From: Chryseobacterium aurantiacum
Lineage (GTDB): Bacteria > Bacteroidota > Bacteroidia > Flavobacteriales > Weeksellaceae
Reading direction: 5' to 3'
NCBI RefSeq assembly: GCF_003020585.1
Contig: NZ_PXUE01000001.1
Location: 434,001 to 498,000, forward strand
Length of the DNA: 64,000 nt
The translations under genes and the position numbers were made by a program. The notes under the pieces are model-generated. The model had not been told where the DNA came from. It saw only the letters and a program-made list of their open reading frames with translations, and made no database searches. This document shows positions 18,394-27,194 of the stretch, in pieces. Positions within the stretch are counted from its first letter, which is position 1. Each line of letters begins with the position of its first letter.

Positions 18394-18427
18394 TAAAAAA
18401 GAGATTTTGGCTACTGTCAAAATCTCT
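18394..18427 (-). terminator. Terminator of the 18455-18883 gene
   Basis: AGAGATTTTG (18400-18409) pairs with CAAAATCTCT (18418-18427), and the minus strand then reads a T run. Confidence 0.75.
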
Positions 18428-18454
18428 TATATTTTTATGAAAATAAAATCACTA

Positions 18455-18883
18455 TTATTTTCTAGTCATTGCTTCAAAATAAAGTTTTACATTTTCCCAG
18501 TTTTGATCTCTTTTTGAATGATATCCAATAAATCTCTTTTCTCTGTCTTCAATTTCTTGAGGAAGTTCAATAAATTCTCCCGCGATATTTTTTAAATCCT
18601 CTTCTTTTGCATAAAAGATGATTTCGTATCGATTTTTGTGAAGAGTAATTGCTGTGACTTTAATCTTAGAAATAGCCATTATTCTCTGGACAATTTCAAT
18701 CATTAATTGCTGAAGATGGGCTTCATCGTTTTCAACATCATCAAATTTTTGCAGCTCAACACGCCAACACCAGCTGAAGTCACCTTTATTAGGGTCATCC
18801 ATTACACTCGTATTGATCCATAATTCAAAAGGGTGATTGTCTATGTTAAATATTCTTCTTTTGAATTTTACTTCTTCTTTCAT
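18455..18883 (-). CDS. Hypothetical protein, possibly DUF695-like
   Basis: This 142-residue protein has no signal peptide or membrane segment and looks cytoplasmic. The order of elements (FSWCWRVELQKFDDVENDEAHL, then KVTAITLHKNRYEIIFYAKE, then D-QNWENVKLYFEAM at the end) resembles DUF695 proteins. These alternate a beta strand with an acidic stretch and finish with a D-x-x-W motif near the C terminus. That match is by eye and weak. It lies 44 bp after another unknown gene in the same direction, so the two may form a pair. No function is proposed. Confidence 0.6.
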   Translation of the reverse strand: MKEEVKFKRRIFNIDNHPFELWINTSVMDDPNKGDFSWCWRVELQKFDDVENDEAHLQQLMIEIVQRIMAISKIKVTAITLHKNRYEIIFYAKEEDLKNIAGEFIELPQEIEDREKRFIGYHSKRDQNWENVKLYFEAMTRK

Positions 18884-18927
18884 AAGTTTATATAATATTA
18901 GTTTTTCAAATATAATAAAGATAATGG

Positions 18928-19419
18928 TTAGGAAATTTTTATTTCTCCCTCACATAAGGTTTCATAATCACCGTAAATAGAATCAAATCCATTATTCAAT
19001 GTCCATTCATGATGATAGATAAAAGATATATAATTCCCAATATAAGGTCGGGGCTTTTTGTTGATTTCAGCATATTTATACTCTATCCATATCAATAAAG
19101 AATCATTTTCTTTCGGTTGATAACTTTCAAATACAGCTTTTGAGTTGAGTAACGATAGAATAGGTTCATGCGATAACCCACTAGTCAATTGAGTGCTTGA
19201 AGACCTATACTGAAAATCAATTCCGTTATCTTCCTCCATTTTTAGAAATCGGGACAGTCTCCACAGAATAGAAGTTTCTTCATATTGGGATTTTGTCAGT
19301 TTAATTTTATTCTTTCCTGTATTCTTATTGTGAATTGATTTTCTGTCCTCTATTGAAGCTTCTGACTCTTTCATGATAAAATCAATTCTGGATTCTGAAT
19401 TTGTCATGGTTTTCTTCAA
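18928..19419 (-). CDS. Hypothetical protein
   Basis: I do not recognise this 163-residue protein. It has no signal peptide and no membrane segment. The N-terminal 45 residues are polar and lysine-rich, and the rest contains aromatic strands such as NDSLLIWIEYKYAE and GNYISFIYHHEWTLNN. The M at residue 5 is another possible start (MTNSESRIDFIMKE). It sits upstream of the DUF695-like gene in the same direction. Codon use resembles its neighbours apart from a slightly higher AT content. Confidence 0.55.
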   Translation of the reverse strand: MKKTMTNSESRIDFIMKESEASIEDRKSIHNKNTGKNKIKLTKSQYEETSILWRLSRFLKMEEDNGIDFQYRSSSTQLTSGLSHEPILSLLNSKAVFESYQPKENDSLLIWIEYKYAEINKKPRPYIGNYISFIYHHEWTLNNGFDSIYGDYETLCEGEIKIS

Positions 19420-19601
19420 TTGATTTGACGTTTTTTGATTTTTTCTACAGGTTCCAAATATACAAAATGAATTAAAAATGCTAAGCTTGAAAATGTATAA
19501 GTAAAATAGGTTAAATAAAAATTGAATTTCAATAGTTTTTCCCTGAACTAAGCAATCAATCCTATCAATTACAAAAAGTAACTAATGCAGTTTTTATGTT
19601 T

Positions 19602-19609
19602 TAAATTTG
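19602..19609 (+). promoter_or_regulatory. Possible -7 box of the LLM oxidoreductase gene
   Basis: TAAATTTG matches TAnnTTTG. The leader after it would contain the 18-codon ORF at 19639-19695. No clear TTG element precedes it. Confidence 0.35.
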
Positions 19610-19638
19610 TTTGGTTTTTAAAAACCCAATTTAGAATT

Positions 19639-19695
19639 ATGAAATCAATAAAGGAGATTCCGTATCACCTTTTGAAAATTAGCTTCTCAATATGA
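19639..19695 (+). CDS. Possible 18-residue leader ORF overlapping the LLM start
   Basis: ATGAAATCAATAAAGGAG opens a frame of 18 codons that ends in TGA, overlapping the ATG of the next gene as ATGA. Such an overlap would allow translational coupling. There is no independent sign that it is translated, so it could be chance. Confidence 0.25.
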   Translation: MKSIKEIPYHLLKISFSI

Positions 19696-20696
19696 AAAAT
19701 TTTGAAATTTCTGTTTTAGATCTTGCACCGGTAAAGCAAGATAAAAGCATTCATGATACTTTTCAGGACAGTCTGTCCTTAGCCAATCACACTGAAAACT
19801 TAGACTATAAAAGATTTTGGCTGGCTGAGCATCACAATATGGAAAGCATTGCCAGTTCTGCTACCTCTGTTTTAATTGGTTTTATTGCCAATGGAACAAA
19901 AAAAATAAGAGTAGGGTCAGGAGGAATAATGCTTCCGAATCACAGTTCTCTGATTATTGCTGAACAATTTGGTACACTGGAGTCTCTTTTCCCGGGAAGA
20001 ATTGATCTTGGGGTAGGAAGAGCGCCCGGAACTGATGGTTTAACAGCGCAGGCACTAGGGAGAAATCCAGCGATCATTAATGAACAGTTTCCAAGACAAA
20101 TTTTGGAACTCCAAAGATATTTTTCCAGGGAAAATTCTGATGCGATGGTTCGTGCTATTCCTGGTGAGGGATTGGATATCCCTATTTATATTTTAGGATC
20201 GAGTACAGACAGTGCATGGCTGGCTGCAGAGCTTGGTCTGCCCTATGCTTTTGCAGGTCATTTTGCTCCGGAACAGATGGAAATGGCTTTTAAAATTTAC
20301 AGAGAACATTTTGAACCGTCAAAATATCTGGCCGAACCCTATATCATTGCCTGTGTAAATGGAGTAGCAGCCGAAACTTCAGAAGAAGCCCATAGAATTT
20401 CCACTACTTTATTTCAGGCATTTATCAATATCGTAAGAAATGATAGAAAACCTTTTGCACCACCGGTAGATGACATGGATGATATTTGGTCTCCAATGGA
20501 AAAATCTATGGTTTTGCAGAAGCTGAGATATACTTTTATCGGAGATCAGGCAGAAGTTCAGGCAAAGCTTAAGGATTTTCAGGAAAAATTCAATGTTGAT
20601 GAGCTGATGATCAATTCACATATTTATGATCATCAGAAAAGATTAAGATCCTACGAGATTTTAAGAGATGCTGTGAACTCTCTATTCAAAGCGTAA
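19692..20696 (+). CDS. LLM-class flavin-dependent oxidoreductase (luciferase-like)
   Basis: This 334-residue protein belongs to the bacterial luciferase-like monooxygenase family. It begins SVLDLAPV, then has RFWLAEHHNM (a typical flavin-site motif), VGSGGIMLPNHSSLIIAEQFGTL and PGRIDLGVGRAPGTD. These match the YhbW/MsnO8-like subgroup of single-component or FMNH2-dependent members. The substrate is not known for most of this subgroup. The gene is monocistronic, with ribB 67 bp downstream behind its own promoter. The ATG overlaps the stop of a tiny upstream ORF. Confidence 0.92.
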   Translation: MKNFEISVLDLAPVKQDKSIHDTFQDSLSLANHTENLDYKRFWLAEHHNMESIASSATSVLIGFIANGTKKIRVGSGGIMLPNHSSLIIAEQFGTLESLFPGRIDLGVGRAPGTDGLTAQALGRNPAIINEQFPRQILELQRYFSRENSDAMVRAIPGEGLDIPIYILGSSTDSAWLAAELGLPYAFAGHFAPEQMEMAFKIYREHFEPSKYLAEPYIIACVNGVAAETSEEAHRISTTLFQAFINIVRNDRKPFAPPVDDMDDIWSPMEKSMVLQKLRYTFIGDQAEVQAKLKDFQEKFNVDELMINSHIYDHQKRLRSYEILRDAVNSLFKA

Positions 20697-20713
20697 TAAA
20701 CCATTCATATTAA

Positions 20714-20745
20714 TTGGCAGATGCTTATTTTTATGAGTATCTTTG
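20714..20745 (+). promoter_or_regulatory. Promoter of ribB
   Basis: TTG at 20714-20716 and TATCTTTG at 20738-20745 are 21 bp apart, a good match to the Bacteroidota sigma-A promoter. The ATG follows 18 bp after the -7 box. Confidence 0.6.
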
Positions 20746-20763
20746 CAAAAATAAAAAGTAAAA

Positions 20764-21885
20764 ATGTCTGATATTAAATTAAATACTATTCCAGAGGCTA
20801 TTGAAGACCTTAAAAATGGTAAAATAATCATAGTAGTAGATGATGAAGATAGAGAAAATGAAGGAGATTTTCTTTGTGCAGCAGAGCTGACAACACCTGA
20901 AATTATTAACTTCATGGCACTTTATGGAAGAGGACTAATCTGTATGCCGCTTCCTGAAAAAAGATGTGATGAACTAGGTCTTGAGGTGATGGTAAGCAGA
21001 AGCAGTGACCCTAAAGAAACTGCTTTTACAGTATCTGTTGACCTTCTGGGTAATGGAACTTCCACTGGTATTTCTGCAGGTGACAGAGCAAAAACTATTT
21101 TAGCTTTAATGGATGAAAAGTCCAAGCCTACAGATTTTATGAGACCGGGCCATATTTTCCCGCTTCGTGCCAGAAAAGGAGGAGTATTAAAAAGAGCAGG
21201 ACATACAGAAGCTGCCATTGATCTTACGCATTTAGCAGGATTAAAAGAAGGAGGGGTAATCTGTGAGATTATGAATGAAGACGGAACAATGTCCCGTTTA
21301 CCTGAACTTCACGCTTTTGCTCAAAAGCATGATATGAAGATTGTTTCTATTGAAGATTTGATTCATTATCAGCTTAAAAAAGGAAACCTTGTTGAAAGAC
21401 TTGAAGAGAAAAAAGTAAAGACCCACTACGGTGATTTTGATTTTTATGCATTCAGAGAGACTTCTAACGATCAGATCCACTTTGCATTGACAAAAGGAGC
21501 ATGGACAGTAGATGAGCCGGTTCTGGTAAGAGTTCAGTCTTCGGATTCTTATTTTGATGTATTAACAAGATTGAATAATGGTGAAAAACCTTTATTGGAA
21601 AAAGTAACCGGTATGGTGAACGAAGCTGGTAAAGGAGCAATTATCTTCATCAACAACGTTTCAAACTCTGAAAATACATTAAGAAAACTTCAGCAGTTCC
21701 TAAACTATCAGGATGGGCAGGAGCAGCATCCTACTTTAGCGTACAACTATAGAGATTATGGTATTGGAACGCAGATTTTAAAGAATCTAGGAATTAATAA
21801 GTTTAAAGTAATCACTCAAAACCCTAATATCAAGCCTCAGGTTGGAGGATATGATGTAGAGGTTACAGAGTTGGTACAATTATAA
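20764..21885 (+). CDS. ribB: 3,4-dihydroxy-2-butanone-4-phosphate synthase with degenerate GTP cyclohydrolase II half
   Basis: The N-terminal domain (about 1-205) makes dihydroxybutanone phosphate from ribulose 5-phosphate in riboflavin synthesis. Its acidic loop VVDDEDRENEGDF (24-36) and RPGHIFPLRAR (127-137) carry the magnesium and substrate residues. Residues from about 215 to 373 align with GTP cyclohydrolase II (THYGDFDFYAF, IKPQVGGYDVEV), but the zinc-binding cysteines are all gone: the expected E-C-L-T-G-D and R-C-D-C-G stretch reads RVQSSDSYFDVLTRL (256-270). RQEGRNIG is also replaced. This half should therefore be inactive as RibA, and a separate RibA is expected elsewhere. No FMN riboswitch is visible upstream. 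Confidence 0.92.
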   Translation: MSDIKLNTIPEAIEDLKNGKIIIVVDDEDRENEGDFLCAAELTTPEIINFMALYGRGLICMPLPEKRCDELGLEVMVSRSSDPKETAFTVSVDLLGNGTSTGISAGDRAKTILALMDEKSKPTDFMRPGHIFPLRARKGGVLKRAGHTEAAIDLTHLAGLKEGGVICEIMNEDGTMSRLPELHAFAQKHDMKIVSIEDLIHYQLKKGNLVERLEEKKVKTHYGDFDFYAFRETSNDQIHFALTKGAWTVDEPVLVRVQSSDSYFDVLTRLNNGEKPLLEKVTGMVNEAGKGAIIFINNVSNSENTLRKLQQFLNYQDGQEQHPTLAYNYRDYGIGTQILKNLGINKFKVITQNPNIKPQVGGYDVEVTELVQL

Positions 21886-21947
21886 TACGTAAATAATCAG
21901 TGGTGAATTGAGTTCACAGTAACTGATGGTTTATCATATAGAACATA

Positions 21948-21977
21948 AGGTTTAGGATTTTTCTAAACCTTTTTTTA
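21948..21977 (+). terminator. Terminator of ribB
   Basis: AGGTTTAG (21948-21955) pairs with CTAAACCT (21963-21970) and a long T run follows. Confidence 0.85.
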
Positions 21978-21987
21978 TTTTTGAATT

Positions 21988-22569
21988 ATGACAGAATCTT
22001 TAAAAACGCACGTCCGGGAATATGTGGACATTTCAGATGAAAAATTGGAAAGATATTGTAATGCATTTATTCTTAGAAAAATAAAGAAAAAGGATTTTCT
22101 TTTAAAGGAAGGTCATATTTGTGAATTTGAAGGATTTGTAGTCAATGGCTGTTTTAAAGTTTCCCATACCGATCGAAATGCTTCTGAACAGATACTGTAT
22201 TTTGGTATTGAGAACTGGTGGATTTCAGATATTGATAGTTTTATCAATAGTATTCCTTCAAAGCTAAATATTCAGGCTCTTGAGGATAGTGAAATTCTTC
22301 TTATATCAAAGGAAAATAAAGAAAAATTATATCAGGAAATGCCGGAAGTAGAAAGATTGATGAGGCTTAAGTTTCAAATGTCTATTATAGCGTTGCAAAG
22401 GAGAATTATAGATAATTTAAGTAAATCTTCAGAGGAACGTTATATTGAATTTTTAAAGGATTATTCAGAAACTGCCCATCGTCTTACCAATATTCAGATT
22501 GCAGCTTATTTGGGAGTAACACCGGAATTTATAAGTAGAATTCGTAGAAAAATTGTCAATAGAAATTGA
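21988..22569 (+). CDS. Crp/Fnr family transcriptional regulator
   Basis: This 193-residue protein has an N-terminal cyclic-nucleotide-binding-like jelly roll (about 20-115, with FLLKEGHICEFEGFVVNGCFKV and EQILYFGIENWWISDIDSF). The C-terminal winged helix-turn-helix (about 145-190) includes LTNIQIAAYLGVTPEFISRIRRK. The N-terminal part lacks the PRxxTAxA cAMP-binding motif, and there are no Fnr-type clustered cysteines. This is the common Bacteroidota subgroup with an unknown effector. It begins 10 bp after the ribB terminator and is convergent with fmt. Confidence 0.9.
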   Translation: MTESLKTHVREYVDISDEKLERYCNAFILRKIKKKDFLLKEGHICEFEGFVVNGCFKVSHTDRNASEQILYFGIENWWISDIDSFINSIPSKLNIQALEDSEILLISKENKEKLYQEMPEVERLMRLKFQMSIIALQRRIIDNLSKSSEERYIEFLKDYSETAHRLTNIQIAAYLGVTPEFISRIRRKIVNRN

Positions 22570-22577
22570 TTCAAAAA

Positions 22578-22647
22578 AACCACCTTAGTTATGATAAGTG
22601 AACTTTAAGAGGTATAAAGTTTATTTCTTACAATAACTAAAGTGGTT
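22578..22647. terminator. Long hairpin between the Crp/Fnr gene and fmt
   Basis: AACCAC (22578-22583) pairs with GTGGTT (22642-22647) and TTAGTTAT (22585-22592) with ATAACTAA (22633-22640). An inner stem AACTTTA/TAAAGTT is nested inside. It lies between convergent genes and probably ends both transcripts. Confidence 0.5.
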
Positions 22648-22686
22648 GAAAATTTTCTTTATTTTGAGATTTAAATAAGTATGTAT

Positions 22687-23637
22687 TTAATCTTGTAGAG
22701 TTATTTCATCAAAGTTTCTGAAACCATTTAGGAAATCTTTCACATTCATTCTTTTTTTACCCTCTAGTTGAAGCTCCTGTGGATAATAAATCCCGTCTTC
22801 GGTATAGATTTTAAATTCATTTTTCGAAATCTCTAAGGTCGCTGGATGTTTCCCGTGGTTTGAAATTTCAAATTTACCACTGAATATTTTTAATCCTTTT
22901 TCTTCCTCGCCAATTTTTAAAGTGGTAAAAGCTGCAGGATAGGGTGACATTCCAAGGATAAATTGATGAACCGTTTTTGATGGTGCATTCCAATTGATCT
23001 TAGTATCTTCCTTAAAGATTTTATAAGCATTTTTCGGATGTTCTACTTGTGGCTGAGGTCTTTCCTCTATAGCATTCTCAGCTAGCCCGTCCAAGGTTTT
23101 TACAACCAATTCAGAACCCATTTCCATCAATCTGTCATGAAGATTTCCTGCGTTTTCATCAGACAGAATCTCTAGCTCGCTCTGAAGAAGAATATTTCCC
23201 TCATCAATTTTTTCATTAATGAAGAAAGTTGTTGCACCCGTTTTCTCTTCACCATTAATCACGGCAAAGTTAATAGGCGCTGCACCTCTATAATCAGGCA
23301 ATAAAGAGGCATGAAGATTGAATGTTCCCATTTTAGGCATTTCAAAAAGAACTTTAGGCATCATTCTGAAAGCTACCACTACAAAAACATCGGCATCAAG
23401 TTTTCTCAGTTCTTCCAAAAATTCAGGATTTCTTAATTTTTCAGGTTGGAAAACAGGAATGTTATTTTCTGCAGCATATACTTTTACCGCTGATTGGTTA
23501 ATCTTTTGCCCACGGCCACTTGCTTTATCTGCTACAGTTACAACACCTACCACGTTATGATGAGATTGATGAATAGCCTCCAATGAAGTTTTTGCAAACT
23601 CAGGAGTTCCTAAAAAAACGACTTTCAATGATTTCAT
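22687..23637 (-). CDS. fmt: Methionyl-tRNA formyltransferase
   Basis: This 316-residue enzyme formylates initiator Met-tRNA using 10-formyltetrahydrofolate. The N-terminal domain begins KVVFLGTPEFA and contains the catalytic motif FNLHASLLPDYRGAAPIN (N, H and D of the formyltransferase fold). The pattern GATTFFINEKIDEGNIL is also typical. The C-terminal OB-like domain (about 205-316) binds tRNA. Length is normal. A TATCTTTG box on the minus strand at 23642-23649 sits 4 bp before the start codon. recQ lies upstream in the same direction, separated by 131 bp. Confidence 0.97.
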   Translation of the reverse strand: MKSLKVVFLGTPEFAKTSLEAIHQSHHNVVGVVTVADKASGRGQKINQSAVKVYAAENNIPVFQPEKLRNPEFLEELRKLDADVFVVVAFRMMPKVLFEMPKMGTFNLHASLLPDYRGAAPINFAVINGEEKTGATTFFINEKIDEGNILLQSELEILSDENAGNLHDRLMEMGSELVVKTLDGLAENAIEERPQPQVEHPKNAYKIFKEDTKINWNAPSKTVHQFILGMSPYPAAFTTLKIGEEEKGLKIFSGKFEISNHGKHPATLEISKNEFKIYTEDGIYYPQELQLEGKKRMNVKDFLNGFRNFDEITLQD

Positions 23638-23641
23638 ACTA

Positions 23642-23649
23642 CAAAGATA
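23642..23649 (-). promoter_or_regulatory. -7 box of fmt
   Basis: The minus strand reads TATCTTTG, an exact TAnnTTTG match, very close to the start codon at 23637. No TTG is seen at the expected distance. Confidence 0.4.
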
Positions 23650-23768
23650 AGTTTTTAGTTGAAAATTGAGAAAGAGGATCGTGTTATATACTAAGTGAAG
23701 TTACAGATTTCATGATTGAAATATGTCGTTGAAATAGAATTAAATTTTTAAAATTTCACAACATTTTA

Positions 23769-25676
23769 TTACCCCTGATTCAGAGCATATGTTCTGAAAT
23801 TCAACATTCTTACCTTTCCGGAATCCAGCAGAAAGATCAGGTTTTCCAAAATACTTTCCTTGGAATGATAACTTAGCTGTACAGAAAGCTCTTCTATAGT
23901 TGAAGATTTCTTGGCCAATAGATTGATGATCTGCTGAGATATATTTTTACCAAAAATAGACTGTTTATTTTTCTCACATACAGAGCAATGTCCACAGTTT
24001 TTGGAATTTTTTTCGCCAAAATAAGCAAGAATGAGTTTCATTTTACAATAATCATTGTCTTCCACGTAAAACTTCATTTCTTCCCATTTCTGGATCTTAT
24101 TTCTTTGAATATGTTCGAAAAGTTTCCAATAGGCGTTATGAATAACCCTTTCATCGCGAGGTTTTAAAAACTTTATGCTGGATAATGCTCCATCTATATA
24201 CTCCAGATAATCTTTTTGTTGAAGCTCTTTCAAACGTTCCTTGATTAATGGGACACTCACTCCAATCTTATTACTTACCTGTTGTTCACTGAACAATACC
24301 TTATGGGTTGTAATTCCGGACATGGTACGGAGAAGAAGCTCTATAAAATAAGCATCTTTTTGTGGCAATTGATCTATTTCATCCGCCTTGATGAAAAGCT
24401 CTAAAGATGAAAGGCTTTTGTTGGCGTTATAATAAATGATTTCCTGATTGTGCAGGAAGTTGAGAACATTGTTGATCTTTGCTTTGGATAATCTTGTGAA
24501 GTTTTGTATTCCAACTGTATTCAGCTGAAATGTTTTTTCTGGCAGCTCAAATTCTGCAACCTGAAAGATAGAGTAGAGGTAGCTGATGATTTTTAAAAAT
24601 TCTGCCTTATTAGGAATCTGATTTTTTAGGATCTGATCAAAATTCAGAAGCTCCTGTTTATTCCATAACATGAATGCAAAACTTTCCTTTCCGTCTCGTC
24701 CTGATCTTCCAATCTCCTGATAAAAATTTTCCAGTGATGGAGCAGGAGAGTAGTGAAGAACAAATCGTACATTATCCTTGTCAATACCCATTCCAAAGGC
24801 ATTGGTTGAAATAAGGACTTGGTTATCGCTATTATTCCAAATGTTTTGTTTTGTATTTTTTTCTTTTGTTGTTAATCCTGCATGAAAATAATCAACATTC
24901 TTTAATTGGTTTTTTTTGAGAAACTCGGCTAAAAGTTCTGCTTCTTTTCTCGTTCTTACATATACAATTCCAGAATCGTTATTATACTTCAGAATATCAA
25001 GCACTCTTTGAAACTTATCGGAAACCTCTTCTGTAAAGATTTTGATATTGTCTCTTTTAAAACTTTTTTGAAATACAGTGGGATTTCTAAGTTCAAGTTT
25101 GTTTTTAATTTCTTTAAGAACCTTAGGAGTAGCCGTGGCAGTGAGAGCCAGACAAGGGATCTCAGGATTATTGCTTCTGAATCCTTTAATATTTTGGTAG
25201 CTGGGACGAAAATCCTGTCCCCATTCTGAAATACAATGAGCCTCATCTACAGCAATGAAAGATAATTCAATTTCCTCTATGTTTTGAAGAAACTGGGTGT
25301 TGGTCAATCTTTCCGGGGAAACATAAAGAAGCTTTGTAAGCCCTTCTTTACAACGGTTATAAATGGTCTCCGCATCATATTCGTCAAGTTCTGAGGATAA
25401 ATATTCTGCTTCTATGCCTCTAAACTTAAGCTGATTCACCTGATCTTTCATTAAGGCCAGTAAAGGAGAAATGACCAGACAGGTTCCTTCCTTAAGTAAA
25501 GCCGGAAGCTGATAGCATAGTGACTTCCCGGCACCTGTAGGAAGTAGTACCAGTGTGTCTTTTTCATTAATAACAGCATTGATAATCTCTTCCTGAGAAT
25601 CTCTGAAACCTGTGTAACCCCAGAAATACTTAAGAGTATCATATTTTAGCTTTTGAAAATCCTGTGAAGAAATCAT
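23769..25676 (-). CDS. recQ: RecQ-type ATP-dependent DNA helicase
   Basis: This 635-residue superfamily 2 helicase unwinds DNA 3'-5' in recombination and repair. Motif 0 is FWGYTGFRDSQEEII, Walker A is LLPTGAGKSLCYQLPA and the DExH box is VDEAHCISEWGQDFRPSY. Motif VI is QEIGRSGRDGKES. The RecQ C-terminal zinc site is present as C..C with NCGHCSVC near residue 580. The usual HRDC domain is missing after the winged helix, so this is the shorter form frequent in Bacteroidota, which often have a second RecQ. It is transcribed towards fmt. Confidence 0.95.
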   Translation of the reverse strand: MISSQDFQKLKYDTLKYFWGYTGFRDSQEEIINAVINEKDTLVLLPTGAGKSLCYQLPALLKEGTCLVISPLLALMKDQVNQLKFRGIEAEYLSSELDEYDAETIYNRCKEGLTKLLYVSPERLTNTQFLQNIEEIELSFIAVDEAHCISEWGQDFRPSYQNIKGFRSNNPEIPCLALTATATPKVLKEIKNKLELRNPTVFQKSFKRDNIKIFTEEVSDKFQRVLDILKYNNDSGIVYVRTRKEAELLAEFLKKNQLKNVDYFHAGLTTKEKNTKQNIWNNSDNQVLISTNAFGMGIDKDNVRFVLHYSPAPSLENFYQEIGRSGRDGKESFAFMLWNKQELLNFDQILKNQIPNKAEFLKIISYLYSIFQVAEFELPEKTFQLNTVGIQNFTRLSKAKINNVLNFLHNQEIIYYNANKSLSSLELFIKADEIDQLPQKDAYFIELLLRTMSGITTHKVLFSEQQVSNKIGVSVPLIKERLKELQQKDYLEYIDGALSSIKFLKPRDERVIHNAYWKLFEHIQRNKIQKWEEMKFYVEDNDYCKMKLILAYFGEKNSKNCGHCSVCEKNKQSIFGKNISQQIINLLAKKSSTIEELSVQLSYHSKESILENLIFLLDSGKVRMLNFRTYALNQG

Positions 25677-25704
25677 GATGTAAAAATAAGGAAAGAATTA
25701 TGAC

Positions 25705-25733
25705 AAAAAAAGCCACGCAATGCGTGACTTTTG
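25705..25733 (-). terminator. Terminator of the first OmpA-type gene
   Basis: AAAAG and CACGC pair with GCGTG and CTTTT across one mismatch, with a T run on the minus strand. Confidence 0.7.
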
Positions 25734-25754
25734 TATAATAAATTAATAAGTTTA

Positions 25755-27194
25755 TTATTTAGCTTCGAAGTATACTCTTCTGTTTGCTCTGTTTTTCCAT
25801 TCAGGGCATTTAGTTGCTGGTTCGCACTCAGGGTATTTAAGGTCTGTTTCACCTTTACCTACTGCGTTTAGTTTACCAGATTGAACTCCGTTTTTGATTA
25901 GATAACTCTTAACGTTGTTTGCTCTTCTTTCAGATAGTTTTTTGTTATAAGCATCAGTACCTCTTGTATCAGTTGCACCTACTACGTTATAAGAACCGTT
26001 TGAAGAGTTGATATAATTTACAGCATTGTTTAGAATAGGAGTATTTGAAGGTAAAATTCTGTCAGAATTTAAATCAAATTCAATTCCTTCTAATTTAGTT
26101 TCTGTTTCTACTACAGCTCCTGTAGTGGTTGTAGGACATCCATTGTTTTCAACAGGCCCAGGAACAGTTACACACTTATCGTAAAGGTCAATAACCCCAT
26201 CAAGGTCTGTGTCAAGGGCAACACCAGCACCATCTACTCTTGCACCGGCAGGAGTGTCAAGCTGTCTGTCCCAATCATCACATACTCCGTCATTATCAGC
26301 ATCACCTTTCTTACATACTTCAATGTCTTGATTTTTATTAGCCAATACATCAAGCTTGTAATAAATCTCCTGAAGCGGGTCATGCCACATTAAGTGAGAT
26401 TCATGTTTTCCTAGTTTTAAGGAAAGACCTAACGTTGCATTGAAGAAGTTATCAGAAACCTGTTCTTCACGTCTGTTGATCGCACTGTATTTGTCACCAC
26501 CACCATCAAATTCATCATCACCGGTAACAACATACATTAATCTACCTTCAATGTCAATTCTTCTGTTTACCTTAAACTTCAAACCAGCACCAGTCTGCAT
26601 AAACATAGATCCAAGTTGGAAAGGCTTGATTTCAGTCATCAAACTTTGTCCCTTGATGTCTTTCTGATATGCTCTGTACGCAATGGTACCAATACCGGCA
26701 TATCCGTGAAGAGCCCATCTGTAAGGAGAATGGTTATCAACTCTTCTCAAAAGATTAGAGAAGTTAATATCTCCCAAGATTGAGATTGCATCATACTGAG
26801 TTCTTGCGCCTACAGCGGTTGCGTCAGGTGCAGCATCCTTGGTATTGAACCATCCTTGTCTTGTTTCACCTCTGTCATATTGTAAGTTAATACCAAAAGC
26901 ATGGGTGATTGCCTTATCAATACTTACATAAGCAGAGTATCCAAAAAGGTTTTTACCGTTACCATTCTTGATAGAGGTTAAATCTGCTGACTGCATTAGT
27001 GGTACTCCAACCCCTGCAGAAATAGACCAGTCATTAAACCTTTTTGATTGATTGGTAAATGGGGAAACATTGGCAGACCCGGAAGAAAAAGTATTTGGGT
27101 ACTTTCCATTTGAAACTGCCGTTGAGTCTTGCTGCGCATAGCTGGCGGTAGGAATAGCCAATGCTAATGCAACAATTGCTAAACTTAATTTCAT
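25755..27194 (-). CDS. OmpA family outer membrane protein, copy 1
   Basis: This 479-residue protein has a signal peptide (cleaved near SYAQQ) and a beta-barrel (about 40-275). An acidic calcium-binding thrombospondin type 3 region with DADNDGVCDDWD and DTDLDGVIDLYD precedes a C-terminal OmpA domain (about 360-479). The OmpA domain contains TDTRGTDAYNKKLSERRA with the aspartate and arginine that bind peptidoglycan diaminopimelate. It should link the outer membrane to the cell wall. It is the last of three tandem paralogues. Its barrel and TSP3 parts are nearly identical in DNA to copy 2, but the OmpA domain differs. Its own promoter probably lies in the 212-bp gap upstream. Confidence 0.93.
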   Translation of the reverse strand: MKLSLAIVALALAIPTASYAQQDSTAVSNGKYPNTFSSGSANVSPFTNQSKRFNDWSISAGVGVPLMQSADLTSIKNGNGKNLFGYSAYVSIDKAITHAFGINLQYDRGETRQGWFNTKDAAPDATAVGARTQYDAISILGDINFSNLLRRVDNHSPYRWALHGYAGIGTIAYRAYQKDIKGQSLMTEIKPFQLGSMFMQTGAGLKFKVNRRIDIEGRLMYVVTGDDEFDGGGDKYSAINRREEQVSDNFFNATLGLSLKLGKHESHLMWHDPLQEIYYKLDVLANKNQDIEVCKKGDADNDGVCDDWDRQLDTPAGARVDGAGVALDTDLDGVIDLYDKCVTVPGPVENNGCPTTTTGAVVETETKLEGIEFDLNSDRILPSNTPILNNAVNYINSSNGSYNVVGATDTRGTDAYNKKLSERRANNVKSYLIKNGVQSGKLNAVGKGETDLKYPECEPATKCPEWKNRANRRVYFEAK

